Assembly: GCA_031119475.1 (NCBI GenBank)
Contig: JAVHXV010000002.1
Location: forward strand, 62,001 to 126,000
DNA length: 64,000 nt
Origin: Pedobacter sp.
GTDB lineage: Bacteria; Bacteroidota; Bacteroidia; Sphingobacteriales; Sphingobacteriaceae
Reading direction: 5' to 3'
Shown here piece after piece: positions 53,737 through 63,348 of the stretch. The notes below the pieces were generated by a model. It ran no database searches and was not told the DNA's origin. It saw only the letters and a program-made list of their open reading frames with translations. Positions within the stretch are counted from its first letter, which is position 1. Each line of letters starts with the position of its first letter. The position numbers and the translations under genes were made by a program.

Positions 53737-53742
53737 CTGCAC

Positions 53743-54174
53743 ATGGCCAAGATTTCTTTTTTCTCTGAAGACACTTCCTATCAGCTTCGGCACAAAACCA
53801 TCCTAAAAAATTGGATTACCGCGGCAATAGTGGCCGAAGGATTCCAGTTGGACCAGTTGAATTTCATTCTTTGTTCCGACGCTTATTTACTGCGTATAAA
53901 CCAAGATTACCTACAACATGACGATTATACCGACGTCATCACGTTCGACAACTCAGAAGCGCTTAAAATAATTGTGGGAGATATTTTTATCAGCATTGAC
54001 AGGATCAAGGAAAATGCTGCCACATTTAATGTCCCCTTTTTAAGGGAGCTGTGTCGCGTAATGATCCATGGCACACTTCATCTTTTGGGCTATAAAGACA
54101 AGGCAAAGGCCGATAAGCTCACCATGACCGCTAAGGAAGATGAGTATTTGGGGATGATTCGGTTAATTGGTTAA
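53743..54174 (+). CDS. ybeY: Endoribonuclease YbeY (rRNA maturation)
   Basis: The 143-residue protein is the YbeY metallo-RNase that processes the 3' end of 16S rRNA and helps ribosome quality control. TDVITFD and the metal motif HGTLHLLGYKDKAKAD are present. The canonical motif is HGxLHLxGYDH with three histidines. Here the third position is Asp (GYKD), as I recall for Bacteroidota homologues. The last codons lie within a GGTTAATT repeat, so the C-terminal RLIG is repeat-encoded. Confidence 0.92.
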   Translation: MAKISFFSEDTSYQLRHKTILKNWITAAIVAEGFQLDQLNFILCSDAYLLRINQDYLQHDDYTDVITFDNSEALKIIVGDIFISIDRIKENAATFNVPFLRELCRVMIHGTLHLLGYKDKAKADKLTMTAKEDEYLGMIRLIG

Positions 54175-54224
54175 TTGGTTAACTGGTTAACTGTTGAGTT
54201 GTTGAGTTGTTGAGTTGTTGAGAT
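54161..54224 (+). repeat. Eight tandem octamers in two families
   Basis: Four octamers of GGTTAAYT (54161-54192) are followed directly by four of GTTGAGTT, the last GTTGAGAT (54193-54224). The ybeY stop codon is inside the first block. Related words continue to about 54265. The GGTTAA words resemble the inverted repeat at 15832-15894. Confidence 0.85.
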
Positions 54225-54266
54225 CGGCTGTAACTGTCAACCGAAAACTGTTAACTGAAAACTACA

Positions 54267-54932
54267 CTATGGTACAAAAATAACGTAGATCAGGTAGCAC
54301 AGTACCAGTCCGATTACTCCGGTAATCAATCCGGCGACACGGCGTTTTTTCATGAACAACAGCAAAATCAGTCCGCTCAACGAGACCAGGATCAGGAATA
54401 TGGCCGAAATATCGATAATCCATCCCCAGCCCTTGCCCGAATCGCGGCCTTTATGCAGATCGTTCATCACCGCCACGATGCCCATTTTAAGTTCAGAAAG
54501 TTCATAACTGCCCTTCCCGCGGTCAATAAAAACATCGCAGGAATAGGCCGGTCCTTTAAAAACCACGCTAACTTCTGAATCATCGATCCTGAATTCGTTA
54601 ACGGCGCCCCTTACGTCGTGGGTTTTTCGTAAAAACTCTACGATCTCCAATTTCGCAATCTTGTTGGTATCTGGATTGTTGACCCAGGCCGTCTTGAGCG
54701 TTCCCGTTTTTTTGATCTGTACCTGCTGATCTCCCCCAAACCAGGTCGGATGGTTGAGCGTAAGCCCGGTAACCGAAAAGAATAGCACAATCGCAAAACT
54801 GACCATCGATAGGTAGATGTGCAGCCAGCGCGAAAGTTTCACGACCTCTTTTTTAGGACTGGCAGCTTTCGTATTGGTGCTTTTCCTGGACGTGAGGGTG
54901 CGTGGAGTTTGGTTATTTTTTATGGAAGTCAA
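54267..54932 (-). CDS. PepSY-associated TM protein
   Basis: The 221-residue protein has a basic N-terminus, one transmembrane helix (about 38-60; IYLSMVSFAIVLFFSVTGLTLNHP), a periplasmic section of about 100 residues, and two C-terminal helices. The RWLHIYLSMVSF start, the GLTLNHP motif and the LHKGRDSGKGWGWIID segment are typical of PepSY-associated membrane proteins linked to flavin or iron reduction. Its start overlaps the end of the ApbE-DUF2271 gene by 20 bases, so the two are coupled. Confidence 0.9.
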   Translation of the reverse strand: MTSIKNNQTPRTLTSRKSTNTKAASPKKEVVKLSRWLHIYLSMVSFAIVLFFSVTGLTLNHPTWFGGDQQVQIKKTGTLKTAWVNNPDTNKIAKLEIVEFLRKTHDVRGAVNEFRIDDSEVSVVFKGPAYSCDVFIDRGKGSYELSELKMGIVAVMNDLHKGRDSGKGWGWIIDISAIFLILVSLSGLILLLFMKKRRVAGLITGVIGLVLCYLIYVIFVP

Positions 54933-56430
54933 AAGATACGTTTGAGATTTCTACATTTCCTGTTACATTCACCTTTTTCGCCGATTTTTTAAATTCCATT
55001 TCCTGACGAAGGATTTCATCGGTACCATGTTCTTTGGCCGTTTCGATAATGATGGTATATTTTCCCTGTGGAACATAGGCCCCCTTATCATTCTTTCCGT
55101 CCCATTTTATGGTATATTTTCCTGGCGAGCGGGTTGCGCCCGTAACCGAGGCAAAATTGTTTTTATCGGCCTTAAAGCTTTCGCCGTTGATCCTGTACCA
55201 ATTTCTAAGATCAGGGATCCATTTCGTTTTGTTGTACCAAAGGGCCAGGTTGCGCACTACGGCTTTGTTGGCATCCTCTACCCAGATTGCGGCGAAAGGA
55301 CGATGGCCATTTCCTGCGATGGCATTGAGCTCTAGGTTAATGTCGAGCTCAAATTTTGCATCCCAAGGCTTTTCGGCACCTGCCAAAACGGGCTGTTCTA
55401 CAGCCTTCTCCTCGTTAACCGTTGGATCCAGCAACTTTTTCCAGCCCTCACTTTCCACAACGGTACCCTTGGAAGTTACGATCAGGTACTCCGTTCCCGG
55501 AAAAGCTGCTGCTAACGCCTGACTTTCTCTAACTGAGAGCACATTGAAGGCAGTAGCCAAGGCGCCGGCTGTAGTTGCATCTGAAGCGACAACTGTAGCG
55601 CTAATTATTCCTTCAACAGGCTTTGCCGTACGCGGATCAATAATATGCGAATACCAATGTTTTCCAATCTGCACGCCCCTGCGGTAGTTTCCGCTGGTAG
55701 CAACGGCCTTGTCCCTGATCAGTAAATGTGCGATTGGCGCATCATTTTCGGCACTGGCCTTCGGATTGGTCACATTGACCAGATCTGTTACATCGCCCTT
55801 AACCACAAGGTCGCCACCAATATTCACCACCACAGCACTGATCTTCGAAGCCGAAAGTGCCGCTTCGGCCGCACGATTAATGATGTAGCTTTTTGCAAAA
55901 GTATTCATGACCAATGGAGCATTGGTCAGTCGTGTTGCGGTCTGCGCAACAGGGTCTAAGGTATAATGGGCCTGCTTCATGGCTGATACAGCAACGTTCA
56001 AACTGGTTTGGCTGGGCAACTGGTGTTTTTTAGCTGCATCGCTCCAGAGATTTCCAGCAACGGCAGCAGCGGCATCAAGTGCGCCTCCCGTACGTGTTTT
56101 CCATTGCTCAAACAAGGCCAGCATCTCAAAAAGTTCTTTGGAAACCTTAACAGGCTGATTCAGGTCCTTTTTCATCCACCGGCTAAACTCGCTGTTGGGC
56201 TCATAGGCGCTGAAAATACTCGAAAGCCGATCAATTTCTGCCATAGCTGCATCTTCGGCCTTAGCCGCCTCCTGCTCTGATGAGCTGGTAAACTTAAATG
56301 CCAACGATGTGCCCAACACATTTTCATAGTTGGATACATAAAGCCGCTGATTATTATTGGGCGTGTCTTCTTTTTTAGCCGCTCCGGTCAGTGTCAAAAA
56401 GCCGATTAGTAGGGAAGCCAGTATCTTCAT
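54913..56430 (-). CDS. FAD:protein FMN transferase (ApbE) fused to DUF2271
   Basis: The 505-residue protein has a signal peptide (1-18). Residues about 30-340 are ApbE, with GALDAAAAVAGNLW, VVNIGGDLVVKG, the YSHIIDPRTAKPVEG segment and the metal-binding SDATTAGALATAFNVL. Residues about 365-495 are DUF2271, with RPFAAIWVED and GKYTIKWDGKNDKG. ApbE attaches FMN covalently to a Thr or Ser of target proteins outside the cytoplasm. With the overlapping PepSY membrane protein it suggests an extracytosolic flavin-based electron transfer pair. No obvious flavinylation target is nearby. Confidence 0.92.
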   Translation of the reverse strand: MKILASLLIGFLTLTGAAKKEDTPNNNQRLYVSNYENVLGTSLAFKFTSSSEQEAAKAEDAAMAEIDRLSSIFSAYEPNSEFSRWMKKDLNQPVKVSKELFEMLALFEQWKTRTGGALDAAAAVAGNLWSDAAKKHQLPSQTSLNVAVSAMKQAHYTLDPVAQTATRLTNAPLVMNTFAKSYIINRAAEAALSASKISAVVVNIGGDLVVKGDVTDLVNVTNPKASAENDAPIAHLLIRDKAVATSGNYRRGVQIGKHWYSHIIDPRTAKPVEGIISATVVASDATTAGALATAFNVLSVRESQALAAAFPGTEYLIVTSKGTVVESEGWKKLLDPTVNEEKAVEQPVLAGAEKPWDAKFELDINLELNAIAGNGHRPFAAIWVEDANKAVVRNLALWYNKTKWIPDLRNWYRINGESFKADKNNFASVTGATRSPGKYTIKWDGKNDKGAYVPQGKYTIIIETAKEHGTDEILRQEMEFKKSAKKVNVTGNVEISNVSFDFHKK

Positions 56431-56572
56431 ATCGTTATTAAGTTTAATTCTAAATAGTGCTGCAAATGTAAAATCTAATTTCGAATAATTCTTCGGTAGG
56501 ACTTTTTTTTTGACAAAAAGTTTATTTGTTAACAGATGATGGCTTTTTAAAAATACCGCCCAGATTGGATGT

Positions 56573-56605
56573 GGCGTTCGTCGAAAAATTACGGGCGTTC
56601 GTCGA
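56573..56605 (+). promoter_or_regulatory. 21-bp spaced direct repeats GGCGTTCGTCGA (LytTR-type site candidate)
   Basis: GGCGTTCGTCGA occurs at 56573-56584 and again at 56594-56605, exactly 21 bp apart, so both faces of the repeat lie on the same side of the helix. This spacing is what LytTR-type response regulators use. A TACGTTGC box, one mismatch from TAnnTTTG, lies at 56638-56645, giving an upstream activator position. The rest of the 309-bp gap 56431-56739 has no gene. Confidence 0.7.
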
Positions 56606-56739
56606 CAACCATGCTATGGTGGTATAATACAACCAGTTACGTTGCAACTTTTATGCTTTTCTCCAGTCTTATATTCGAAACCAGCCTGATAAGGGCGGTT
56701 AAAAATTAAAGGAACAAAAAAATTTAAAGATAAAAGATC

Positions 56740-57360
56740 ATGAAAATTGCTATCAAAACATTTATTGCCATTCTTACAACAACCATCATTTTAGGCACAA
56801 CCGCGGCTACAACTTTTGCGGAAGATGGAAAAAAAGAAACCATGCTTAGCGAGGTAAAAAAAGTAAACAAAATCAATGTATCTGGAAACGTTGAATTGAT
56901 ACTGGTACAGAGCAGCGACGAGCGTGTTAAAATATACGATGAGTACTATGCAAAAAATGCGCTTGTACAACAGGAAGCCGGCGAGTTGAGGATCAGTTCA
57001 TATAACAAGGAAACCTTGACCGTTGTGGTCTATGTAAGCAACCTGACCGAAATTTCTGCCTCCGCAAATGCCAGCATCAGAACTGCAGGAAAGTTCAACG
57101 CCCTTAGTTTGGTGGTTAACCTGAAAGATCAGGCATCGGCAAATTTGAATACCAATACTGTTGACCTGAGCTCTAATGTAGCTGGCTTGGCCAAATTAAC
57201 ATTGGCTGGCTACTCTGAAAGCTACAATGGTCTGGTTGCAGGGAATGCAAATGTAAACATGGAACAGTTTGCTGCAGCTAGCAAGAGCATCCAGTCAAAA
57301 AACTCGGCCATTGCCGCTTCATTTGCCTTGAACAAGGCACAAGTATTGGGTGCAGAATAA
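56740..57360 (+). CDS. GIN-domain (DUF2807-type) secreted protein
   Basis: The 206-residue protein has a signal peptide (about 1-27, ending TTFA). The rest is a GIN/DUF2807-like beta-helix: KINVSGNVELILVQSSDERVKIYDE, then repeated alternating strands of Ala, Ser, Asn and Leu (SANASIRTAGKFNALSLVV). Such proteins form right-handed beta-helices of unknown function. LytTR-type direct repeats lie upstream and a terminator follows, so it seems a regulated single-gene unit. Confidence 0.88.
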   Translation: MKIAIKTFIAILTTTIILGTTAATTFAEDGKKETMLSEVKKVNKINVSGNVELILVQSSDERVKIYDEYYAKNALVQQEAGELRISSYNKETLTVVVYVSNLTEISASANASIRTAGKFNALSLVVNLKDQASANLNTNTVDLSSNVAGLAKLTLAGYSESYNGLVAGNANVNMEQFAAASKSIQSKNSAIAASFALNKAQVLGAE

Positions 57361-57414
57361 GATGAACAAACACACACATCATAAAATTTAGTTTAGTTTT
57401 TAGTTTAGTTAAGG

Positions 57415-57441
57415 AAAAGCGGATGGATGTCCGCTTTTTTT
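57415..57441 (+). terminator. Terminator after the GIN-domain gene
   Basis: AAAAGCGGA (57415-57423) pairs with TCCGCTTTT (57430-57438) and is followed by further T residues. Confidence 0.9.
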
Positions 57442-57566
57442 GCTTGTTAAGCTAAAGTAATATTAGCCCCACTTTAAGTTAAACTTACGCTGTTCAAGAC
57501 GATAACAATTTATTAATCCGTACTTTTGCAATAATTTTTCGAATTGATTTATCGTTATTAAAGACT

Positions 57567-59423
57567 TTGAGCACACTAATTGCAGCCGAGGGCCTTGGCC
57601 ATGCCTACCACAACGAATGGCTTTTTAAAAATCTAACACTGGGCATCAATCCTGGTCAGCGCGTGGCGTTGGTAGGGATCAATGGTGCTGGCAAAAGTAC
57701 CTTGCTGAAATTATTGGCCGAACGCTTTTCTCCTTTGGAAGGCAAAATTGTAAAAAACAAGTCGGTAAAGATTGGTTTTTTAGATCAGGAGCCTAGCTTT
57801 CCCGATGGCTTTTCGATCAGTGATTTTATTTTTTCGCTCGAAAACAAGCAGCAACAGCTGATCAAGGAATATGAAGAACTGATAGAAGATCCCGACCCGG
57901 ACGAAAAAAAGTTAAACCGTTTATATGAGGAGCTGAGCGAGCACAATGCATGGGAATATGAGCACCAGATCAAAACGATCCTAAGCAGGATGGGCATCAA
58001 CCATCTTCAGCAAAAGATTGCTACGCTTTCGGGCGGACAGAAAAAAAGGCTTGCCTTGGCCAAGCTTCTTATCGAGGATCCCGAAATCTATGTATTGGAT
58101 GAGCCGACCAACCATTTGGATATTGACACCATTGAGTGGTTGGAAAAACTTCTGACTACGGGAAACAAGACGATTTTATTGGTTACGCACGACAGGTATT
58201 TTCTTGACAATGTATGCAATACGATTGTAGAACTAGATCGCGGCAAGACCTATAACTATAACGGAAACTATGCCTACTTCCTGGAGAAAAAAGCCGAAAG
58301 GGAGGCTTCAGATGAAAGTACTTTCCAAAAGAACAAGAACCTCTTAAAAAAGGAATTGGAATGGATGCGGCGCATGCCGGCAGCCCGTACTACGAAATCT
58401 AAAAGCCGCATCGACGCTTTTTATGATTTGGAAGAAAAAACAAAGCAAAGAACTGACAATCAAAAAGTTACATTAAACGTAAAGATGTCTAGGCAGGGAA
58501 ATAAAATCCTCGAACTGCATCATATTGGTCAGACTTTTGGTGATAAAAAAATCATCAATGACTTTAGCTATACCTTTAAGCGTGGCGACCGGATCGGTCT
58601 CGCCGGTAAAAACGGTACAGGAAAATCGACCTTGCTCAACATCATTACGGGCAGCCTTAAACCAGAAAGGGGTCAGGTTGATATTGGAGAGACTACAGTT
58701 TATGGCTATTACAAGCAAGGGGGATTAAGTTTCAACGATAAAGACCGGGTAATTGACATTGTGAAGTCGGTAGCCGAATATATTAAAATGGCCGATGGTC
58801 AAACCATATCTGCATCTGCCCTACTCACCTTATTTTTGTTCCCCCCAAAAAAGCAACATGGTATGGTTGAAAAATTAAGTGGTGGGGAAAAGAAAAGGCT
58901 GCACCTCATGAAAGTGTTGATGCAAAATCCAAATTTCCTGATCTTAGATGAGCCGACCAATGATTTGGATATTGATACGCTAAATGTATTGGAAGAATTT
59001 TTGGATAATTTTCCAGGCGTATTGATGCTGGTTTCTCATGATCGGTACTTATTGGATAAAATGAGCGATCAGCTTTTTATTATGGAGGGGGAAGGAAAAG
59101 TGAGCATCTACAATGGAAACTATTCTGAGTATCGATTGAGCTTAGATCAACCTAGACCTGTTGTTGCCCCAACAAAAAACCAGGAGTTGGAAAAATCAGT
59201 TTCACCGACTAAAAAATTAAGCTTTAAAGAGCAACAGGAATTAACCGCCATTGAACAGAACATAGCCGAATTGGAAGGAAAACTAAACCAACTTAATCAG
59301 GAGATGAATACGACAGCCCCATCAGATTATCAAAAGATTCAAAGTTTGTCTGATGAAATTAATGACTTAAATATAGCGTTAGAAAAAACAATGGACCGCT
59401 GGGTCATTCTTTCAGAAAAATAG
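57567..59423 (+). CDS. ABC-F family ATPase (Uup-like)
   Basis: The 618-residue protein has two ATP-binding cassettes in tandem: GINGAGKST and LSGGQKKRLALAKLL...YVLDEPTNHLD in the first, GKNGTGKST and LSGGEKKRLHLMKVL...LILDEPTNDLD in the second. The linker between them (about 225-300) is helical. The C-terminal 85 residues form a coiled coil, as in Uup. There are no membrane segments, so it acts on ribosomes rather than as a transporter. The start is a TTG at 57567, since there is no nearby ATG and the frame begins in the usual place for the family. Confidence 0.92.
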   Translation: MSTLIAAEGLGHAYHNEWLFKNLTLGINPGQRVALVGINGAGKSTLLKLLAERFSPLEGKIVKNKSVKIGFLDQEPSFPDGFSISDFIFSLENKQQQLIKEYEELIEDPDPDEKKLNRLYEELSEHNAWEYEHQIKTILSRMGINHLQQKIATLSGGQKKRLALAKLLIEDPEIYVLDEPTNHLDIDTIEWLEKLLTTGNKTILLVTHDRYFLDNVCNTIVELDRGKTYNYNGNYAYFLEKKAEREASDESTFQKNKNLLKKELEWMRRMPAARTTKSKSRIDAFYDLEEKTKQRTDNQKVTLNVKMSRQGNKILELHHIGQTFGDKKIINDFSYTFKRGDRIGLAGKNGTGKSTLLNIITGSLKPERGQVDIGETTVYGYYKQGGLSFNDKDRVIDIVKSVAEYIKMADGQTISASALLTLFLFPPKKQHGMVEKLSGGEKKRLHLMKVLMQNPNFLILDEPTNDLDIDTLNVLEEFLDNFPGVLMLVSHDRYLLDKMSDQLFIMEGEGKVSIYNGNYSEYRLSLDQPRPVVAPTKNQELEKSVSPTKKLSFKEQQELTAIEQNIAELEGKLNQLNQEMNTTAPSDYQKIQSLSDEINDLNIALEKTMDRWVILSEK

Positions 59424-59424
59424 C

Positions 59425-59676
59425 ATGGAAACTTCAGATATCATTGCAACCATTGGCGTAACTTTATTGTTGATTGCTTTCTTTTTGCAAAGCCTAAAGG
59501 TGATCAAATCAGAAAGCGTAACCTATAATTTGTTAAACTTTATGGGCGCAGCCATTGCTAGCTATGCCTCCTATTTAATTCCATTTTTACCATTTGTCAT
59601 TTTAGAGGCTGTTTGGAGCATGGTGGCTTTATATGGTCTGATTAAAATCATTAAGCAAAATTCTGTTTCACGTTAA
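59425..59676 (+). CDS. Small CBU_0592-like membrane protein
   Basis: An 83-residue protein with about three transmembrane helices (residues 5-25, 33-50 and 55-76), resembling the CBU_0592 membrane protein family of unknown function. It starts two bases after the ABC-F stop, so it is co-transcribed. Its final codons and stop lie within a near-perfect parS sequence (TGTTTCACGTTAAACA, 59664-59679). Confidence 0.82.
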   Translation: METSDIIATIGVTLLLIAFFLQSLKVIKSESVTYNLLNFMGAAIASYASYLIPFLPFVILEAVWSMVALYGLIKIIKQNSVSR

Positions 59677-59714
59677 ACAGAATTGGAGAAATAAAACTTG
59701 TTTCACGTGAAACA
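59664..59714 (+). other. parS site with a near-copy, upstream of mnmG
   Basis: TGTTTCACGTGAAACA at 59699-59714 matches the 16-bp consensus for ParB binding. A second copy, TGTTTCACGTTAAACA (59664-59679), has one mismatch and lies 35 bp upstream, overlapping the 3' end of the small membrane protein gene. parS next to gidA/mnmG is a classic origin-proximal arrangement. Confidence 0.9.
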
Positions 59715-59726
59715 CATTTAAAAACG

Positions 59727-61589
59727 ATGTTTAAAGAGTATGATGTGATTGTAGTCGGTGCAGGACACGCTGGCTGTGAAGCTGCGGCTGCAGCTGCCAA
59801 CTTAGGATCTTCGGTGTTATTGATTACAATGAACATGGAAACCATAGCCCAGATGAGCTGCAATCCTGCCATGGGTGGCGTGGCAAAGGGACAGATTGTG
59901 CGCGAAATCGATGCCATGGGCGGTTATTCGGGTATTATTGCCGATAAAACGACCCTGCAGTTCCGGATGCTCAATAAGTCCAAAGGCCCAGCCATGTGGA
60001 GTCCACGTACCCAAAATGACCGTAAAAGGTTTGCGGAAGAATGGAGATTAGCCTTAGAACGCACACCAAATGTAGATTTTTGGCAAGAAATGGTGGGGAG
60101 CCTACTGATTAGAAATAATACCGTAATTGGCGTAAAGACGGCATTAGGAGTAGAAATTCATGGCAAGGCGGTTGTACTTACCAATGGTACTTTCTTAAAT
60201 GGTTTGATTCATATTGGTGAAAAACGGTTTGGTGGTGGCCGAACGGGAGAAAAATCAGCTACTGGATTAACAGAACAATTGACAACTTTAGGTTTTGAGG
60301 CTGGTAGAATGAAAACTGGAACTCCGCCCCGAGTAGACGGCCGATCACTAAATTATTCCTTAATGGAAGAACAATGGGGCGATGAAAATCCAGGACGATT
60401 TTCCTATACCGATGTTGATTTGCCAAAAGACCAACGTTGCTGTTGGATTACCTATACCAATGGTGAAGTTCATGAAACATTGAAAGAAGGCTTTGAGAAA
60501 TCTCCTATGTTTACCGGGCGCATCAAGGGCTTGGGACCACGGTATTGTCCGTCAATTGAAGATAAAATCAATCGTTTTGCAGAACGCGAAAGACACCAGA
60601 TTTTCGTAGAACCAGAAGGCTGGAACACCTGCGAAATCTATGTCAATGGTTTCTCTACCTCTTTACCAGAAGATGTACAGTACAAAGCGATTACGCAAAT
60701 CCCTGGTTTTGAAAATGCCAAAATGTTTAGGCCAGGCTATGCCATTGAATACGATTATTTTCCACCTACCCAGCTTTCTTTGACTTTAGAAACCAAATTG
60801 ATCAGCAATTTATTCTTTGCTGGACAAATAAATGGCACTACAGGATACGAAGAAGCTGCTAGTCAAGGGTTTATAGCCGGAATTAATGCCCATCAAAAAG
60901 TAAAAGACCAGCACGAACTGATTATGAAGCGTTCGGAATCCTATATTGGCGTTTTAATCGATGATCTGGTTACCAAAGGCACTGAAGAACCTTATCGCAT
61001 GTTTACTTCTAGGGCAGAACATCGGCTACTGTTAAGACAGGACAATGCTGATATCAGGCTCACTCCGATCGCCCATCAATTGGGCCTCATTGGCGATGAA
61101 AGATTGGCCATTGTTAAAGAAAAGGTGGAACATGCTAATGAAATCGTTGCCTTTACCAAAAAACAGGGCGTTGAAATGGCGGAGGTAAATTCACTTTTGG
61201 AAGACCTTGGCACTGCACCACTTGCCCAGAACGTTAAACTGTTCAATTTATTGAGCCGCCCACAAGTTACCATTGAAGACCTGAGAACGGCAAGCGGAGC
61301 ATTTGATTCCCTACTTTCCAAGTTTAAAAAAGAAACCATTGAACAGGCCGAGATCAAAATCAAATATGATAGTTACTTCGAAAAGGAAAATGAAATAGTA
61401 AGCAAAATGCAAAAGATGGAAGACAAATCCATCAACCCGGATTTTGATTACAACCAGTTGGTTTCACTTTCTAAAGAAGCAAGGGAAAAATTGTTGAAGA
61501 TCAAACCCAGAACTTTGGGCCAGGCTTCGAGGATTTCTGGCGTTTCACCTTCAGATATTTCTGTTTTGATGGTACATATCAGCAGATAA
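59727..61589 (+). CDS. mnmG: tRNA uridine-5-carboxymethylaminomethyl modification enzyme MnmG
   Basis: The 620-residue FAD protein works with MnmE to make cmnm5U34 in tRNA wobble positions. The N-terminal Rossmann motif is [16 protein letters not shown] (about residues 7-22), with the family segments [24 protein letters not shown] and [14 protein letters not shown]-terminal helices end [19 protein letters not shown]. The gene has the usual length, and the parS site lies 13 bp before its ATG. This gene is often beside the replication origin. Confidence 0.96.
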   Translation: MFKEYDVIVVGAGHAGCEAAAAAANLGSSVLLITMNMETIAQMSCNPAMGGVAKGQIVREIDAMGGYSGIIADKTTLQFRMLNKSKGPAMWSPRTQNDRKRFAEEWRLALERTPNVDFWQEMVGSLLIRNNTVIGVKTALGVEIHGKAVVLTNGTFLNGLIHIGEKRFGGGRTGEKSATGLTEQLTTLGFEAGRMKTGTPPRVDGRSLNYSLMEEQWGDENPGRFSYTDVDLPKDQRCCWITYTNGEVHETLKEGFEKSPMFTGRIKGLGPRYCPSIEDKINRFAERERHQIFVEPEGWNTCEIYVNGFSTSLPEDVQYKAITQIPGFENAKMFRPGYAIEYDYFPPTQLSLTLETKLISNLFFAGQINGTTGYEEAASQGFIAGINAHQKVKDQHELIMKRSESYIGVLIDDLVTKGTEEPYRMFTSRAEHRLLLRQDNADIRLTPIAHQLGLIGDERLAIVKEKVEHANEIVAFTKKQGVEMAEVNSLLEDLGTAPLAQNVKLFNLLSRPQVTIEDLRTASGAFDSLLSKFKKETIEQAEIKIKYDSYFEKENEIVSKMQKMEDKSINPDFDYNQLVSLSKEAREKLLKIKPRTLGQASRISGVSPSDISVLMVHISR

Positions 61590-61722
61590 AACAATAAATA
61601 TCTGATTATCAGCAGCTTATTTTCAAAATAAAATGGATTAATTTAAGGCGATATAAAGAGACTTCTCGGTTTTTTAGATATATTTATCCAAAAGCAATTA
61701 AAATTTAATACGGGCCCTATAA

Positions 61723-63348
61723 ATGCGCAAAACAAGGATTCTATCATTTGATTCGATATTTAAACTATTATTTCTGGTAATTGCCTGCATGTATGGCTGC
61801 GCGGCCATGAAAACACCCGAAGGTGGACCAAGAGATACCACTCCACCCAAGGTTGTCAAATCTGAACCAAAAAACCTGAGCACCAATTTTAAGTCTGACA
61901 AAATTGTGATCGACTTTGATGAGTACATCAAGCTTACCAACGAATTCAAAGAATTTACCATCTCCCCTGAACAGGAGAAACCACCAATCTTAAAAGCAAA
62001 ACTCAAAAGATTAGAAATTACTTTACAAGATAGCCTTGAAAAAAATACAACCTATACCTTAAATTTTGGCAAGGCAGTTACAGACATCAACGAAGGCAAT
62101 GCCATTAAAAATTTTAGTTATGTTTTTTCGACTGGACCACGCATCGACTCGCTGAGCATTGCTGGCAGCGTAAAAAACGCACTTACGCTACAACCTGAAA
62201 TCGATGCCATTGTATTGGCCATTCCCCTAGCAAGGGACAGCATTTTCGGCAAAAGAAAACCATCCATCTATACGGTCACTGACAGTAGTGGAAATTTCAA
62301 GCTGAACAACCTTAAAAAAGATCAATACAAGATTTATGCGCTCAAGGAAAAAAGCGGCGATAAAATCTATCAGCAATTTAATGATGAAGTTGGTTTCATC
62401 AAAGATCCGATCACACTAGACCGAAATATAGATTCGCTTCAGCTGACCATCTTTAAGGAATTGGCTTCAGTATTCAGGATCATCGATAGAAAATTGAACA
62501 ATGATGGCAGCATCAGCATGAACTTCAACCAGCAATTAAGAAAGCCAAGTATCCAAGTGATTGATCCGATGGCAATTGACCAGGGAAAGCTCGTCCAGTT
62601 TAACCGCACCAATGACTCGGTCAGGGTCTGGCTGGCTGATCTCAGTTTTGATTCGGTTAAGGTTGTGATCAAGGATGAGCAAAAGGGCCTTGATACCGTA
62701 AAGTTTACCCGTGGAAAAAAAGAGACCTATACCCGGAATATCACTGCCGGAGATAATCTCCAGAGCGGACTTTTAAACCCGAATAACGACCTACAACTGT
62801 CGTTCAATTTCCCGATCCAATCTATTGATCCTGCTAAAATTACTTTACTAGAGGACTCTATCCCAAGAAAAGGTTTTACATTGGTAAAAGACAGTTCCAA
62901 CATCTTAAACTATACGGTCAAATATCCCTGGAAGAAAAAGGAAAAATATATCCTTAAATTAAACGAAGGCGCATTGACCGCTATCTTCAATGCAAAAAAC
63001 AAGGAAATCAACAAGACTTTCATGCTCGGCAGTGAAGATGACTATGGTACCCTGACCTTGAAAATCAATGTTCCGGATACGGCCAAAAGCTATATTCTTG
63101 AAATCGTAAATGAAAAGAAAGATGTTGTTGTGACTACAAGAAAAATTGTGAAGAGCGGTCCGATAACCTTATTAAATTACAGGACCGGTACCTATTTTGC
63201 CCGCATTGTTTACGATGCCAATAAGAACGGAATATGGGATACGGGAAACATCAAAAGTGGTATCCAACCAGAAAAAATCTGGTACGTCCCCGGAGAATTG
63301 CGGTTGAGGGCCAATTGGATCCAGGAGGCTGAAGTAAATATTCCTTAA
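61723..63348 (+). CDS. SbsA Ig-like domain lipoprotein
   Basis: The 541-residue protein has a hydrophobic leader with a lipoprotein cysteine, probably Cys26 (MYGCAAMKTPEGGPRDTTPP). The GGPRDTTPP stretch is a hallmark of a Bacteroidota lipoprotein family. Residues about 40-130 form an SbsA-like Ig domain (PKVVKSEPKNLSTNFKSDKIVIDFDEYI). The remaining beta-rich part includes a carboxypeptidase-regulatory-like segment near 140-200. The C-terminus has YDANKNGIWDTGN, a calcium-binding-like loop. The function is unknown and probably extracytoplasmic. Confidence 0.86.
   Translation: MRKTRILSFDSIFKLLFLVIACMYGCAAMKTPEGGPRDTTPPKVVKSEPKNLSTNFKSDKIVIDFDEYIKLTNEFKEFTISPEQEKPPILKAKLKRLEITLQDSLEKNTTYTLNFGKAVTDINEGNAIKNFSYVFSTGPRIDSLSIAGSVKNALTLQPEIDAIVLAIPLARDSIFGKRKPSIYTVTDSSGNFKLNNLKKDQYKIYALKEKSGDKIYQQFNDEVGFIKDPITLDRNIDSLQLTIFKELASVFRIIDRKLNNDGSISMNFNQQLRKPSIQVIDPMAIDQGKLVQFNRTNDSVRVWLADLSFDSVKVVIKDEQKGLDTVKFTRGKKETYTRNITAGDNLQSGLLNPNNDLQLSFNFPIQSIDPAKITLLEDSIPRKGFTLVKDSSNILNYTVKYPWKKKEKYILKLNEGALTAIFNAKNKEINKTFMLGSEDDYGTLTLKINVPDTAKSYILEIVNEKKDVVVTTRKIVKSGPITLLNYRTGTYFARIVYDANKNGIWDTGNIKSGIQPEKIWYVPGELRLRANWIQEAEVNIP

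Noticed and set aside
53743..54174. Loss of the third YbeY histidine as an inactivating mutation
   Set aside because: The GYKD form is what I recall in Bacteroidota YbeY proteins, so it is likely a lineage trait.
54161..54224. Octamer array considered as CRISPR or iteron origin
   Set aside because: Units are only 8 bp with no spacers, and no replication initiator gene is present.
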